Source: Allodiplogaster sudhausi
Lineage: Eukaryota; Nematoda; Chromadorea; Rhabditida; Diplogasteridae
Assembly: GCA_945643635.1 (NCBI GenBank)
Contig: CALZFC010000009.1
Location: 3,530,001 to 3,594,000, forward strand
DNA length: 64,000 nucleotides
Direction of reading: 5' to 3'
In this document: in pieces, positions 1 to 22,984 of the stretch
Layout: each line of letters begins with the position of its first letter
Position numbering within the stretch: the stretch's first letter is position 1
Notes under the pieces: generated by a model
What the model was told of the DNA's origin: nothing
Database searches by the model: none
What the model saw: the letters and a program-made list of their open reading frames with translations, nothing else
Translations under genes and position numbers: made by a program

Positions 1-809
1 GAGGGCCACTCACTTCCTGGGACTCGCCCCGAATAAGACGCTCATTAGCCATCTCCCGATGGGCCGCAACTAGGCAATCGAGACTTGACTCAGAATGTCT
101 TCATTTCCACTTCTCCCTCCTCTAACGTAGCCAATGGGGCCTGCTAACTGATAGAGAGGAAAGGGGAGGAACGTTGAGATGGAAGGAAATGAGTAACACG
201 AATGAGGAAAGGCTAGACCGAAAGGCCACGGATTTGCTGGATATCACGGGCAGAAATGAGGAGACTTTGGCTGAACAGCGAAGATGAGCACAAAGAAATG
301 GGAGAGTCAGCAGAGTTATGCTGCCCGTGGTTCTCACACCTCGCCTTTCCATCCTTTCTTTGTCAGTGAGAATCGGACATCTGCAGACGGAATGTGACAA
401 GAGAGGATGATCAGAGGGAGAGAGAGAACGAGGATGGCACGGACAGCTCTGCACTAATACGACACGAGGATTTGGATGTCAAACGATTGTTTTGCATCTT
501 GAGGCCTCTTCCTTACCTACGCTGACTCTATGGAGTAAGTGCAAATGTGAATTGACACTTGAATCGTATAGTTTGTGGTCAGATAAGTAACAGTTCTGGG
601 AAGAGAGTCGTGTTGCAACTGCTTCATCTAATCCGATCTTTCTCTGCATCTCTAGTTGTATCTCTCTCTCTCTCTCTCTCACTTTCTACCTCTCTACTCC
701 ACAACAGCTTGATTCTGCTCTCATCCCATCACATCCTTTATACCCTTTCTTCTTATCCAGTATGTTGTCTCTCTCGTTATCAAGTTTTCACTATACTTCT
801 CTTTCTCTC

Positions 810-843
<34 letters not shown>

Positions 844-1667
844 CCTATCGCATCACTCCCCACGAGGTGCGACAGGTGTGCCAGGGCATATACAAGCTGC
901 GAAGCATAGCCTCGCAGCTCTCCTCTCGGATAATGCATAAGGAGAATGGTGCGGGTCACTCACTGCCACTCCTACCTGCTCTCATCTCTGCACTCACTCG
1001 CGCCACCACTCATAATGCCTCCATTCACCGGCTCCGCCAAACCTCCAAGCGACATGGGATACTCTCAACAGTACGGAAATCAAACGAGAAAAAAATGTAT
1101 TGCGAAAAAAATAGGTGGCAGTACAGCGCGGAACACAAAAGAAGCGGAACGGATTGTCGCATCAAGGGAGCAAAATGAGATTTACTTGGCTGGCTCCGCC
1201 TGAGGCAGCTTGCATCCACGAAAGACAGCAGCGGAAATGACGGCGACGCCTTCGTCGATGGATGGCCATCCGCGGCAAGGAACGTGTCCAGAAAATGCAA
1301 GCGGCTTCTGCTCCTTCTTCCTCTCTCCTCTCTCACTCACTCTCTCACCTCTCTCACTCACTCTCTCTACGCTCTCTCTGATTCTCATTCACTCTCTCTG
1401 ATTTTCTCTCCTTCTCCCATATTTATCTCTACACCTCATCCCGGTGCTCTTCCTCCGACTCCTGCGTAGGCGAATGAAATGCACATTAGTCTGCCTGTGC
1501 TTTTTTTTGGCCATCTTTTCCATGATGGAATTTAGAAGGCAAAACGAGACTGAGGAACCGTAAATATTATGCAGCACGCGACAATGTAATCTAGCTGGAC
1601 AAAAGTGTTGTCGGTCTGGCAAGAAGGCGGTCAAGATACAAGTGTAAAGGATGGCCATAAGAGTGCT

Positions 1668-1703
<36 letters not shown>

Positions 1704-4700
1704 TAGAGAATGAAGTGTGAAAGAGAGGAAGAGAGTGATGACAGCGAGAAGATGATGAGAGCGAGACGGATCATGCGAAATGGCGATAACTCATGTCGAG
1801 AAGATGCTAAATGACCACAGCTGCCGACGTGGCCAGCCTCTTCTACTCATGTACCACGTCCTCCACTCGGTTATACACCATCACTGGGCTGTTACAGAAC
1901 CAGAGAGATGGAGTGGCCAAGGGTATAGAGGGAGAGCATAAGGAGAATGCGGAGAGAGAGAGAGAGAGAGAGCAGGAGTAGGAAGTAAGATGTTAGGAGG
2001 AATCGTTTGCATGGAAAACATGACAAGAGAAGGCTCGCGAGAGATCTCCCTTGACACGCGTTTGTCAATCCGACGGTGACTGGGCAGAAGAGGCGAAAGG
2101 GCGTTTTGTTGGCGTCCAGCCAAGTCTCCCTCGAACAAGTGCCCAAAACATGCAAAGTTGCCTGCGTGTGGGAAAGTCCTCGATTAGTTCGCTCTCTCTC
2201 TGTCTTCGTCCCCCCAACTGCTTCTTTTTGTCCCCTCACACAGAGACTGCCAGATAGAGAGCGAGATAAAGCGAAATAAGAAGTGCGGCAGGGGAATGGG
2301 AAGTCGCTGCTTGATTCCGCGCTCTCCCTCTGGAGCAGAAAGACTCGCCGGCTGAGAAAACGAGTGAAACAACCGCCGAGACTCTGTGGTGTGCGAACAA
2401 ATGAGCGAAATGGTGCAGCATGTGGCAATGGAGAGCATTAAGGGCGTGAAGAGGGAAGAGACATGCACTCCACTCGACTCGCCGCATCTCCTGACATCTG
2501 CCTGGCCGACTAATAGTTTTGCTGTCCACAACAACCCTCGCAACGTCACTGAGTGCCTCTTCATATCTAATATAGTGGGATGAGTATCCGGTGCCTCTCT
2601 CCCATCCACCACTGACCAGCTAAGAGAAGGGGCGCCCCTCCCCCCACGGACTCATTCAACGGCGCGGATCCCTGTCACTCGCAATCAACCCCTGTCTCTT
2701 CTCTCCCGAATCAAATGCGACATTCATGCCGCCTCAGGGCAAATTGGATGCTTAGAACGATTAGCTGCGCGGGTTGGATGGGATTGGGTGGAGGTCACTC
2801 GAGAAGATGCGACTGTGTCGTGTTCATCATGGAGGGAGAGATGAATTGTGAGAGACACACAGAGACATGGAGAGAGACAAAGACAGAGAGAGGGAGGGAC
2901 AGTGATCACGAGAAAGGCAGAATGTGCCGCATACACAACTCTCATATCGTACACTTCTTTGAAAATGCATGATAAAGACACGATTGCGCTCGAAAAAAGA
3001 AATGCAACACAAAGCAATTGAGGCAGAAAGTTATTCACAAAAATTTCCATTCAGTATATTTTATTTATTTTTTAAACAAAGTAAAAATCAATTCAAATAC
3101 AACGGAGCAGATGATGACAAGAACAGGCGGAAGTATAAAAGATAAAACGCGGAAAAAGTAATCCAGGATAATGAGACCGATGGCAAGCAGCAGAGTTTTT
3201 GACATTGTTGGTGCCTCTGCTCCTCCCTCGTCTTCCGATCACTGCCTCTATCTCTATCGCGCCCTCTCTCTCCTTCTCTCTCCCTCTCTTACTCTCATTC
3301 TCATTCTCAGATTCCCCTCACACTTTCACATCACATTCTCTAACATCTAGCTATCTCTTTGCTTCTCGATCTCGACACTCTGCTCGGCCTCTGGCGATGC
3401 CAACTGACGGGGCCAGTGACGGAAGCCGAGAAGCGGCGGCCGGAGTGGCGGGCATAGCCCAGCACTCACTCCTCTCTTCTCTCATTCCATTCTCTCTCTC
3501 TTTCTCTCTCTCTCTCTCCTCATTCCTCTGCCCTCCCTCACAGGTCGTCCACTACCTGCCCAACTCTGGTGGACAGGTCGAGTGTAATTATGGAAGTGAC
3601 TGCTGTTCCATTCACTCCGTCATTGGAAGTGCGGCAAGAAGAATTGCCGGCTGTCTCGAGCAGGAGGAAAGTGGCAAACACATCAACAATCATCTTATCA
3701 GAAAAGACTGGAGGCGGTCCAGCAAATTGTACAATGAATGCACTTGGAATCATCAGTCATACTGCTTGGAGGATGAGGAGCAGTGAAGGTAGAAGAGGGG
3801 AATTGGCAGATGCAAACAAAAGGGGAAGAAGAGACTTGAGCTGAATGTGCGAAGGGTGCGGCGGCATTGAGAGAGCCACAAATAGGATGGGAGAGGGAGG
3901 AGCAGAAAGACGATCCACTCGGGGGAGGCTGCAGATGTCAAGGAAGAGAGAAGCAACTACCGCCACTATCTCTTCACTCCGATGAAGACTATCTTGCCAG
4001 TGCGAGATGTTATCACTACTTTTGATAAACATTCAAAGCAGAGAACAACGTCGAGATGAAAGTTGAATCATATGGATCAAAAATGCAAATGAAGTTGCAT
4101 GAGGGGAAGAAACCGGAGATTGTCTTTCTTCGCCGTGGAAATGATGTGTGTGTGCTGAGTGGGAGACAGATCATCGATGGACGAATAAATCATGGAAACG
4201 AGAGACTTCATTCCCTCTCTCCCGATGGACGAACCCCCTGGGCATTCAGCTCACGGGGATAAAAAGAATTTCGAAAAGCCTGCCTACTCCGTGCTTCTTC
4301 GTGGCACTACTCGCATTCCCTCTGCAAAGAAAACGACTTCTGAAACGTTTCGGAACCCTGAAAAAGATGCCTGCCATTTCCGAGCCAGCGGCAACTGTTT
4401 GGGATGCATCGATGACCATGTGAAAAGTGGCTGAGGACGCAAAGAGACTCCCGGAACGAGCCATTTCATACCCTTGATAGCTGCCTTCCTCATCCATACA
4501 AACAACTGTTCAGAAACGAACTTTGACTTCTTTAACCTATACATACATATGTATACTTTGGGAATGCGACGGCAATAATGACCTAGTGGAAAGAGAAATC
4601 AGAGGGCACAGCTTAAAGTTAGCATGGCATTTGAACTTTTTCGGAAAACTCTATCTATAAATGGAAAAACAGAATGAGCACGAAATACTGGGAAGAAGAA

Positions 4701-5506
4701 GAAAGGCAAGAGGCCAGGAGTTTGCTCATTTGTGCCGCTTCAGGAGGCACGACAATGCACATTAAGACTCCACGATGGGCTGCATCGAATGCAGACCGGA
4801 TAGGCTGGATGTCCCCCTTACAACTCCCCTCCCTCATCTCTCGCTCCTTACAATTAGATGAGCATGATTGGTACGACAATTGATTGTTATTACTACTAAG
4901 ACAACTCTGTTTTTCATTCATGGACTATTGCAAAGAACGAATATGCGAAAGGACTATTGTTGTTTAAAAGTGTAGCAGAAATAAAAGCATTGAGCAGAGC
5001 ATAGTGGCTCAGGGAATACAGCTGTTGGCTATTGTCTGAGATAGAAGATCTACTATCCCTAGCCGAGTCCTCCCGAGAAACCTTCACACGTGCCACTCCT
5101 TCGACTCTCTAACTTCTCTCTCACTCTCATACTCTCTCACTCGAGAATCGTCTTCTCTATCATCTCCTCGTCTCTTATCTTTCCATTCCTTCACATCAGT
5201 TGAATCGGTCGCAAATTTATGGCCACTGCCATAGAACGACAGACAGAAGTCCGAGCAATATCCCAGGAAGAATACAGGGATAAGCATTCTGATGTAAGAG
5301 ATATCCAAGGACACCTGCCATAAATGGAGTCGTTGCGTGCAGATCACATTTCCTACATCACATAATGAACACAGAATGCAACAAAGAAAGGATGTTTTAC
5401 TATGCTTTCTAACAACCTAAACAATGATGCTCGCTGATGGCAGAGATAACGTTGAGGTCGAGAACAGGAGGTTTCTCTTAAGAGTGTGTTATGAGCTGAA
5501 GGGTGC

Positions 5507-5545
<39 letters not shown>

Positions 5546-6697
5546 GAGAGAGAGAGATAGAACGGCTAGGAGATAGATAGAGAGAGAGAGTGAGAGGAAT
5601 AGCGCGACATACGAAGTACGATGTGTGCGGTCATGTTTGTCCAAATGCAAACGAGGGCACCCGAACAAAACTCCCAACGCTGCCCCTGCCGAGAGCAACA
5701 GCCGATCTTCCTTATTCTCTCTCTCTCTCTCTCGCTCTCTGACCTCTCACATGTTTTCAGCTCTCTCATCATATCTCTCCTTTTCTTTCCATTCAGCCCA
5801 TTCTTCACTCCTGCTAGCCAACCTGCGCAGCTTACACCTTTTCACAACAGGGATAAGGAAGAAAGAGACACGACACGGCCACTGAGATGGTGTGCGAGAA
5901 TTCCTAAGCAGTCGCACAACGCATACGTCCATTCTTGCTACCTGAATAGAGGGCGAGCTGTTGTAGCTGCAAAGATTTACGAGATTCGCCTAGGCTTGAT
6001 ATCCGTTTCCTCCTGACAAAAGAAGTATACTTTGCTGACCTGGGAACAATATGCATTGCAGGTGCAAATGGAACGTTCTTTATCGCAAGGGAAAGCAAGT
6101 GTTGCTGTGTTTCTGCCTCGCAGTGGGTGTACTTTAGCCAGTCTCATCTTTGGAGAATAACTAGGTAATTACAACGCGGATATGGTCTCGAATAACACAA
6201 ACCTTTGCGAATGGACCCGTGGATGCACATCTCGTTAGTCCCACCCGTAATTAGCGCGGAGTGTTTATTCTCTCACGGCTAGTCGCATGCATTGTTGGAC
6301 TGGTCCTACTTCAGAAAGCTTTAATCATAAAAAAAGAAGTATTGAATATGTTAGATAGTACAACAAATTCGCGAGGATGTAGATGCATCTGCATGTACAT
6401 AACTTCCATTCTTCGTTCATTTACAATTTCCGGGAGCAGTGTGAAGTAAATATTAATGACTGCCCATTTGCTCTCGCCAATTGTGGAGGTATGGCTATTT
6501 TCTATGAATGGCTCGAGAGGCCTCCAGTGGACATCTTTGACCACTGATGAAATCCGATCTTGCTCTGCTGGTAGAGAGAATGGAGTGGACTGACAACGAG
6601 AGGAAAAAGGACGGGAAGAGGAATACTTAAGAAAGGGAATGATGAGCAAGAATCCTTCTGATGATGACTACTAATGGCCATTCACTCTGCATTCACT
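1..6697. other. Gene-free flank with CT/GA microsatellites
   Basis: I find no exon chain with matching phases or recognisable protein motif here. Open frames are produced by low-complexity CT or GA tracts (for example near 661-680, 797-844, 1318-1390, 1672-1700, 1952-1971, 3485-3525, 5513-5595 and 5717-5742), giving Ser/Leu or Arg/Glu repeats. The tracts occur on both strands in no fixed orientation. Undetected short exons or regulatory elements cannot be excluded. Confidence 0.6.
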
Positions 6698-6859
6698 ATC
6701 ACACCAAAAAAATATTGTTTGAAACAGCATTGTTTCGGTTCGAAACTGAACTAATATTGTTTGATATATCAAAAAATTTAATTGTTTGATATATCAAACA
6801 ATATTGTTTCAGTTTCGTACCAAAACTATTGTTGTTTCAAAAACATTTTTCTGTGTGAT
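6698..6859. mobile_element. Fold-back (MITE-like) inverted-repeat element
   Basis: A roughly 162-bp AT-rich element reads as one long imperfect palindrome. The inner arms, 6753-6773 and 6785-6805, are perfect 21-bp inverted repeats around an 11-nt loop. The outer arms continue outward imperfectly and both ends begin with ATCACAC when read inward. No coding capacity is present. This architecture is that of a non-autonomous fold-back or MITE-type DNA transposon; no target-site duplication is clear, so the exact ends are approximate. An alternative is a hairpin-forming non-mobile palindrome. Confidence 0.6.
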
Positions 6860-8091
6860 CAAGATGAACTTTCAAATTCCTAAGAATTTTGAGGTAGAAA
6901 CTATGTTATGTATGTATATACAATCCATGGAAAGTAACTAACAATAAGAGCAAGAGAAGATGTAGGGGGGAAAGGTAGATAACTAAAAAGATTAGGAGAA
7001 AGAGAAGAAGATAAAAATCGGAAAAGAGAAAAAGAGAAAAGAAGAAAAAGGAGGATAAGAGAAAAGAGCTTCTGTACTTGTCCGTGTCTTCGCCACTCTC
7101 TATCCCTAATCTTCCTTGCTATCATACACGCCTTAGACTATTCTCTTTTATCTCTCTTACTAATACGTACTCGCATTGAACTGATATTCTGATTAGATTC
7201 TGAAGCAACTTGAAGATGTATAAATTAGTACGCATATCACTTTGAAGGCATGCACAGCGTATGCCTCACGTGCTGTATGTCTCGGAATGTTGCTCACCCC
7301 GCTCTCTATTCTGTCACATGCCTGGTGGTTTGGGGTTGCTAGCCATCCCCCCTTTCCACAATTTGTAGAGATGAGCCTGACGCGGTATTATTTTCATTTG
7401 AATATGTTATCACACCTTCTTGATGAGCAGGGCGGCGAACAAGAGCGCCGAGATTGCCTGAGGGGGTAGAGTAACTATTTGTAATATTAGTTCTGTTTAT
7501 AAAATTTGTAGATATTATTACTATTAATATGAGAATTTTTGATAGAAAGTGTTATTTTTTAAATAAATATTACGTATATTTACACTGCTATTTTTACTAG
7601 CGGTGTTATACATTTAAGCATTATTATTATTTATACAAGTTGTATTAATGCTTAGGTTACGAGCCAGCTGAGTTCCCCTTCATACATACAGCTCTTATGT
7701 TAGTTTTGACTTACATAAGTTTTAGCTTCTGTTTGTCAAAATAATTCTGTATTCTAAACACCACATAATGCCTACAGATTCAATCGACCCAAAAGATGCT
7801 CTTGTGGAAACTACAAGCGGTATACTTTCATCACATCCGACAAGTACTGGAGTCTAGCAATCTTCGCCACCCTTCTCCTCCGTCACTTCCGACTCTTTGG
7901 TTTAATTAACCATGTTTGAGGTATCGTCTGGCTAATCGAAATGTGTAGTTTTGGAACGACTTCGATAAAGCGAGTCAGCAAGTGATGCTGAAACAGCGAC
8001 ATCAGTTGCTCTATTGTCTATAATTGCACGTATGTATCGCGGAATCTGAAGAAGCTACGCTTCTGATGTTAGACTCCTCCATCACCTATTA
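6860..8091. other. AT-rich intergenic stretch, no gene seen
   Basis: The stretch, especially 7480-7650, is markedly more AT-rich than its surroundings. No exon with plausible splice sites and protein-like composition was recognised on either strand. Confidence 0.5.
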
Positions 8092-8320
8092 TGAAGAAAG
8101 AGAGTGAGAAAAAGAGAAAGGGAGAGAGAGAACGAGAGAGAGAGAGAAAGATAGAGATATAGAAAGAGAAAGAACGAGAGAGATAGAGAGAAAGAGAGGG
8201 AGAGAGAAAGAAAAATGGCGAAAAAACGCACAGAGAGAGAAAGAAAGAGATGGTGAGAAAGAAAGAAAGAGAGTTATAGAAAAGAGAGAGAGAGAGCGAT
8301 AGAGAGAAAGAAAGAGAGAT
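8092..8320. repeat. Long polypurine (GA-rich) tract
   Basis: About 230 nt consist almost entirely of A and G on the plus strand, mixing GAGAGA, GAAAGA and AAAGAG units with only scattered pyrimidines. It is one of the longest purine/pyrimidine-asymmetric blocks in the window. It contains no plausible coding sequence. Confidence 0.9.
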
Positions 8321-11164
8321 TTAAACGAAGGGTCAAGCTTTTCGGCATCAAACTCTTGGATTGCGTCTTTTATTATTTTATGTCCTATATCTCTGTATTA
8401 CTTGCATTTCTAAAATCCTTTATATATTTCACGGAATTTACATTCCATTTGGACATTAATTGCGCTCACACTTCGAATTGGTTTGAGCGGTGTTAGTAAT
8501 CATCGGACTACTTTATAACCGGACTATTTTGCTCTGTTAAAATTTCAGATGCAGATCACAAGTGGCAGCTGTTTTCGTCTGTTTTCTCCCAAATTTTTTT
8601 AATGCATTTATATTTTATGCCCGTGGTCGCGGTAATATGTCTATTCTTGTTGAGTGGTGTTGCATTCGGGCCAGGAGCTGAGCGTGCTTTGTCATTTGAT
8701 GCTAACTTTAACTTTCCATTGAGTTACATGATTGCGCTCATCTCTTTTCTCATCAGGTGTTCCTTCAATGATGCAATTGTCTGCAACTTCTTTCTATGCA
8801 ATCTCTTAGCTAATTGTTCTCGCTCTCTTTTTTGTTCTCTTGTCACACCAATTGTCGTTACTTCTTTCATCCACTCGATCCCAGCCTAGACATGGCTGCT
8901 TAGGAATCAAAAGTGCGCTGCCGAGAAGGAGAAAGAAGAAGAAAAAAGAAGAGAAAGGGCGGGGGAGTGGGTAGAGAGAGGGAATGCCTCTGCCTGTGTA
9001 GTTGAGACTGCTCGGCCAATCGAAGTGACGGCCGGCACAAAGAATGGCCAAGTCTCTACGATCCCTTGTGAGTCACGAGTAAGTCAGCCATGGCCATCTC
9101 GCGGATTCCACTGTCTTATCTGCCATGTGAATGGAAGCTCCACATTGTGAGTACTTCTTCGTGTGAGCCAACGAGTGTTGTTGTTGAAGGAGGCACTGAA
9201 AAAGAAGGAGGGAGAGGAAGTGGAAGAGAGAAGAGAGAAGAGATTGGGTGCGGAGTAGTGAGATGGGCGCGTGCATCTCACGTGACGATGAGTTGCGTAG
9301 TCGATCAGACCTCGAGGAGAGAGGAGAGGGAGGAGGGAAGTGAGTGGTGAAGGGAGGCTGCTGGCACCACTCCAGTCGGCCGGAGACAGCGGCTGCTAGA
9401 CCGGCCGGTACCTACTCCCTCCCCTCCCCCTCTTCCCCTCCCTTCCTCGGTGGCTTCTTCCAGGGGAGAGGATAAGGCTGAGAAGCTGCCAAAGGGATCA
9501 CGCGCCGCTTGCCTTGCTTGCCGCACACAAATTTGAAGGCAGACACGTCCTTCTCAACTTCTCACTCCTTTCTTCTCTGCAGTGATTGCAACAAATGTCC
9601 GTCTGTTCCAGCCTCTTGCTTCCTCTCTCATCCTCTTCTCTCCATCTCTCTCATACATTTCTTCCCGTCTGTTCACAAAGTGCAAAAGACATTTGCCTTA
9701 TTCGCGGTCTCCTTTCGCTTCTTCTCGTCTCTTAATCTTTCCCAGCTACTATTCCAAGAGTGAGCTGCACTCGCTCCACAGCTCAGTGTGGACTTCGTGC
9801 TTTCTCCTCCTCCTCCTTTGCCTCCTTCGATCCCTCTTTTTATGGCAGTCGTAGAAAGCGTCAAGTCATTTCACTTGATTGTCGTCTTATTCCACTCGGA
9901 TCTTTCTTCGTACTCTTTTTCTCGTCCATTATCTCCCGATATGGTTCTCTCTTTATTCAACCCCATTCCTTACCTCCTTCCCTTTCTTTCTCACCGTCTC
10001 CACATCCCGACCTTCTCCCTTCTCTCTCTGGCGTCTCTCGCAATCCAGCACTCTCTCGTCGTAAGCACCTGGTCCATCCTTTCTTTGTAGAGCGCGTCTA
10101 GCCAATGTTGCGGACGTGGCCCGGAGAGGGTGGCCGAGGTCACCGCTGAGGGCCGAGCCGAGGTAGACACTAAGCAGCAGGCTTCGTCAACCCTGGCCTG
10201 GCAGAGTCTTCAGCCACTTCACTCTCTCTCTCCACAAGGCTGGTTCCATCTTCTTATTCCCTCTACAATTCCATTTGCTCTCGCTCTTAGTTACTCTCAG
10301 TTTTGATCTATGTTGTACGTGCTCCTCCCCTCTGCTCTCTTTCTCATTCTCTCTGCCACTTCAAACACAACAAAAGTCAGAGATGCTCACTGGCGCCGCT
10401 AGTTCTCGCAAAACTAAAATGATCTCGCAGGCCGAGTATAATCCCTGAGACGTTGTGAACACAAGAAAAGTTTTTTTTTGTCCGGACGGTGAAGCAGCGA
10501 AAGTGGCTAGTCGATACGTGATTATACGAGAGTTGGACAATGGTGGGAGGAGAGCGAGAGGAGAGGAAGGGGGGGAGTGGTTGAGCCCAGCCTAAACGGG
10601 TGTCCTGGCACGGCGGAAGAGGGCACACGCAGTCCCTTGGCCGCCACACATCTCTCCGTATCACCGTGTAATGTCTCTAGCGTGTTCAGAATTGATAAGC
10701 GCGGTGAGAGCAGCGTCCGTTCTCCTCTTCTCTCGCCCCTTCCCTCCGCCAAGACGGACAGGCTTGGCCGAGCCAGACTCCCCTAAGGGAGACGGCCATC
10801 GCCACGTGTCCGCTCTCCACCTTTCAGAGGTTCTTTCCTTCTCTGTTTTCTCTTCCCTTCCCCGAGACATGGCGACTAATTATGATGCAACGAACTTGTC
10901 TGAGAGTGAATGCGCTGTTAAGGAGGAGCTCTTTCACTGGTCCTCACCTTAATTGCACATGTTTCATCGTATAAATACGACCTGATAATTAAGTGATGTG
11001 AAAAGAAGCCAAGTAGGCGGGTCAGCGTATGTACACGTCAAGATGCGTGCGCATTTGGCGCAGCTTGCGCAGTGTCTGTCTCTGCAGCAAACGGGAATTC
11101 TTAACGATTTGAACTGTTCTCATCTAATCTCTCTTTTTCTGACTGAGTCTTGCCTGATCCTTCA
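8321..11164. other. Intergenic region upstream of the FIP200-like gene
   Basis: No coding exon is supported. The interval 9300-10900 is more GC-rich and pyrimidine-rich on the plus strand, and could hold the promoter or 5' untranslated exons of the downstream gene, but no TATA box or initiator could be assigned. Open frames here translate to low-complexity Ser/Leu/Pro protein. Confidence 0.5.
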
Positions 11165-11165
11165 G
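11150..11165 (+). promoter_or_regulatory. 3' splice acceptor directly before start codon
   Basis: A pyrimidine-rich stretch ending in CTTCAG lies immediately 5' of the ATG at 11166, with no intervening base. It is either the acceptor of a 5'UTR intron or a spliced-leader trans-splice acceptor, as is common in nematodes. The sequence alone cannot separate the two because no upstream exon was recognised. Confidence 0.55.
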
Positions 11166-20928
<9,763 letters not shown>

Positions 20929-22401
20929 AATGTGCCATTTCTACTGGCCATGGCGGCGAATTCGTCCACTTGAGATGTACCGTAGTACATAAATGTTCCT
21001 GAGTCGGAGTCTTGTATCTACCTTGTATGATAGCTGTAAAATTGATATGCTTGGATTGCAGTTGAAACGGTTCCTTCTGTCCTTTCCATGCCATTCTGCT
21101 CTTTATGCTTTCATCTACTACATCTTAACGTTCGCCTCTTTCTGCTTCACACTTTTCCGATGTAATGAGTGCATCGACGCTTGACTCAATCCGATGGCAC
21201 GTTTCCGGCAGAGAAAGTAGCCTCTACGGACTAAACTATTATGCCTGGTGATGTGATACTGGACCATTGGCGCTACCCTAGAAGAATGCAGGCAACTACT
21301 CGCTCTACCTCGCCAGGATCCACCTCCTCTCTCTCCCTCTCTCTTTGCTGTCTCATCTCGTGCAGGGACAATGTCCTCAGTCATTTCTTTTTTTTTCGTG
21401 TTGTTTCTCCCTATCATTTGCTAATTTACAATATTTACTACTTCTCTCTAAACTGCCTCTATTCATTTGTTCAGTATCATGTGTCTATGTGTATCCATTT
21501 CTTGAGCACTACTATAATGTTCTGGTCGATGTTCATTCAGTGAATTTGGCCGCTATGGGCTTACTCGCACTTGAATGTTCCTCTCCTATCTGCCTTACTA
21601 AGAGTGCACTTTGCGTGGGTGCAAGTCTACTCAGCCCCTCACCATTCTTCCCTTCTTTTATAAAAGAGCGGTTTCCCTTTGTTCGCTTCGAATTCTCTCG
21701 CTTGCTTCGATGGAGCATCACGTCTAACATGTAATCACTAGCAGCTTATTCCTCTACACTTTTTTGTTGAGTCGTCGAAGAGTTCAATTTTATCTGGTCA
21801 TAATGAACATTTTGTTTGCTCTCTTTGACTTCTCTCTCACTGAGTACTTGATATGATCCAGTGCAGGATTTCTCCCTTTGCTTCTCGCCAGTTTTGGTCA
21901 CATTTTCTATTCATCGTGAATATGCTGTTTCCTTTCTACGGATGATTCAATGCTATTATCTGTTTTTTTTTGTGGAAATAAGGCCATGCTCACAGTCGAG
22001 GAATTACTTCGTTGACGAATCTAATACATACAGCGGTGTAAGAGAGGGGCAAGAATTGTAGCATCTAATATCTGTCCTGTCTCAAGGGCTGAAAGCTCAA
22101 GATGATCTTTATTGGTTGGGGATGATGCAATGCATTGATACATCCAATGCTGCTTAGGGCTGCATCGAACACTTGGTAGCTGTCATCGAAAGATAAGGCA
22201 AGTGATGATAGGGCGGAGCTGGTCCATCTTGGGGAATCCATCAACCACGTGGGTGAAAAGATTGAAAGATGAGAAGGAGAGACGCGAGACAATTGAAGAG
22301 AGAGCAGACCACGAGAGTGGAAGAGATGAAGAGATCAAACGAGTAACCGTGCCCTTTAAAAGGCAGATATAGCCATTGTTGGTGGTGAAGAACAACAAGG
22401 A
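20929..22401. other. Intergenic, between FIP200-like and arginase genes
   Basis: It holds the 3' end of the FIP200-like transcript and the arginase upstream region. No canonical AATAAA was found close behind the stop codon. No further exon was recognised. Confidence 0.5.
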
Positions 22402-22937
22402 ATGCATCTCTCTCGCGCGGCCCGCAACCTCGTCCACATCATTGGATGCGCCAATGGAGTCGCTGGGAGGTTACAACTAATTTTTCTAGATTTCTTGTTC
22501 TTTCTAGACAACACGCCCAATCGTTCCTAATGTTACCATATCCATGCTATAGAATAAATATTTTTCATTAGAAGGTCCCCTACTGAACATTCAGGCGACT
22601 GTATCAACCAGCCCTCTAAAATATCAAAACTTAAGAGTTCAATAAAGTTTCTAACTAAGAAGAGATGAATTTTCATATAATCGAAGGCCTTTACCCAGCG
22701 AATCGCTAATATAAGTGACAGCAAATCCCATGTTCCCGTCATAGAACTTAATGTGGCTCGACATTTATACCATTTATTTGGAACTGCATGTTCAATTTCA
22801 AACAAACACTTTTAGTAATGTTCCGAAATAAATATTTTCTAAAGAAGAGAATCGCAAGATGGTGAAGGGATACGGTAGGGGAGAGTGGGAAGATGATTGG
22901 TGAGGGATTCCTCGCGCACAGTCTCATTTCATTGTCA

Positions 22938-22984
<47 letters not shown>

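Noticed and set aside
4985..5090. Second tRNA-like segment with TAGTGGCTCAGG and a weak B-box
   Set aside because: Box spacing and stem pairing do not fit a tRNA gene.
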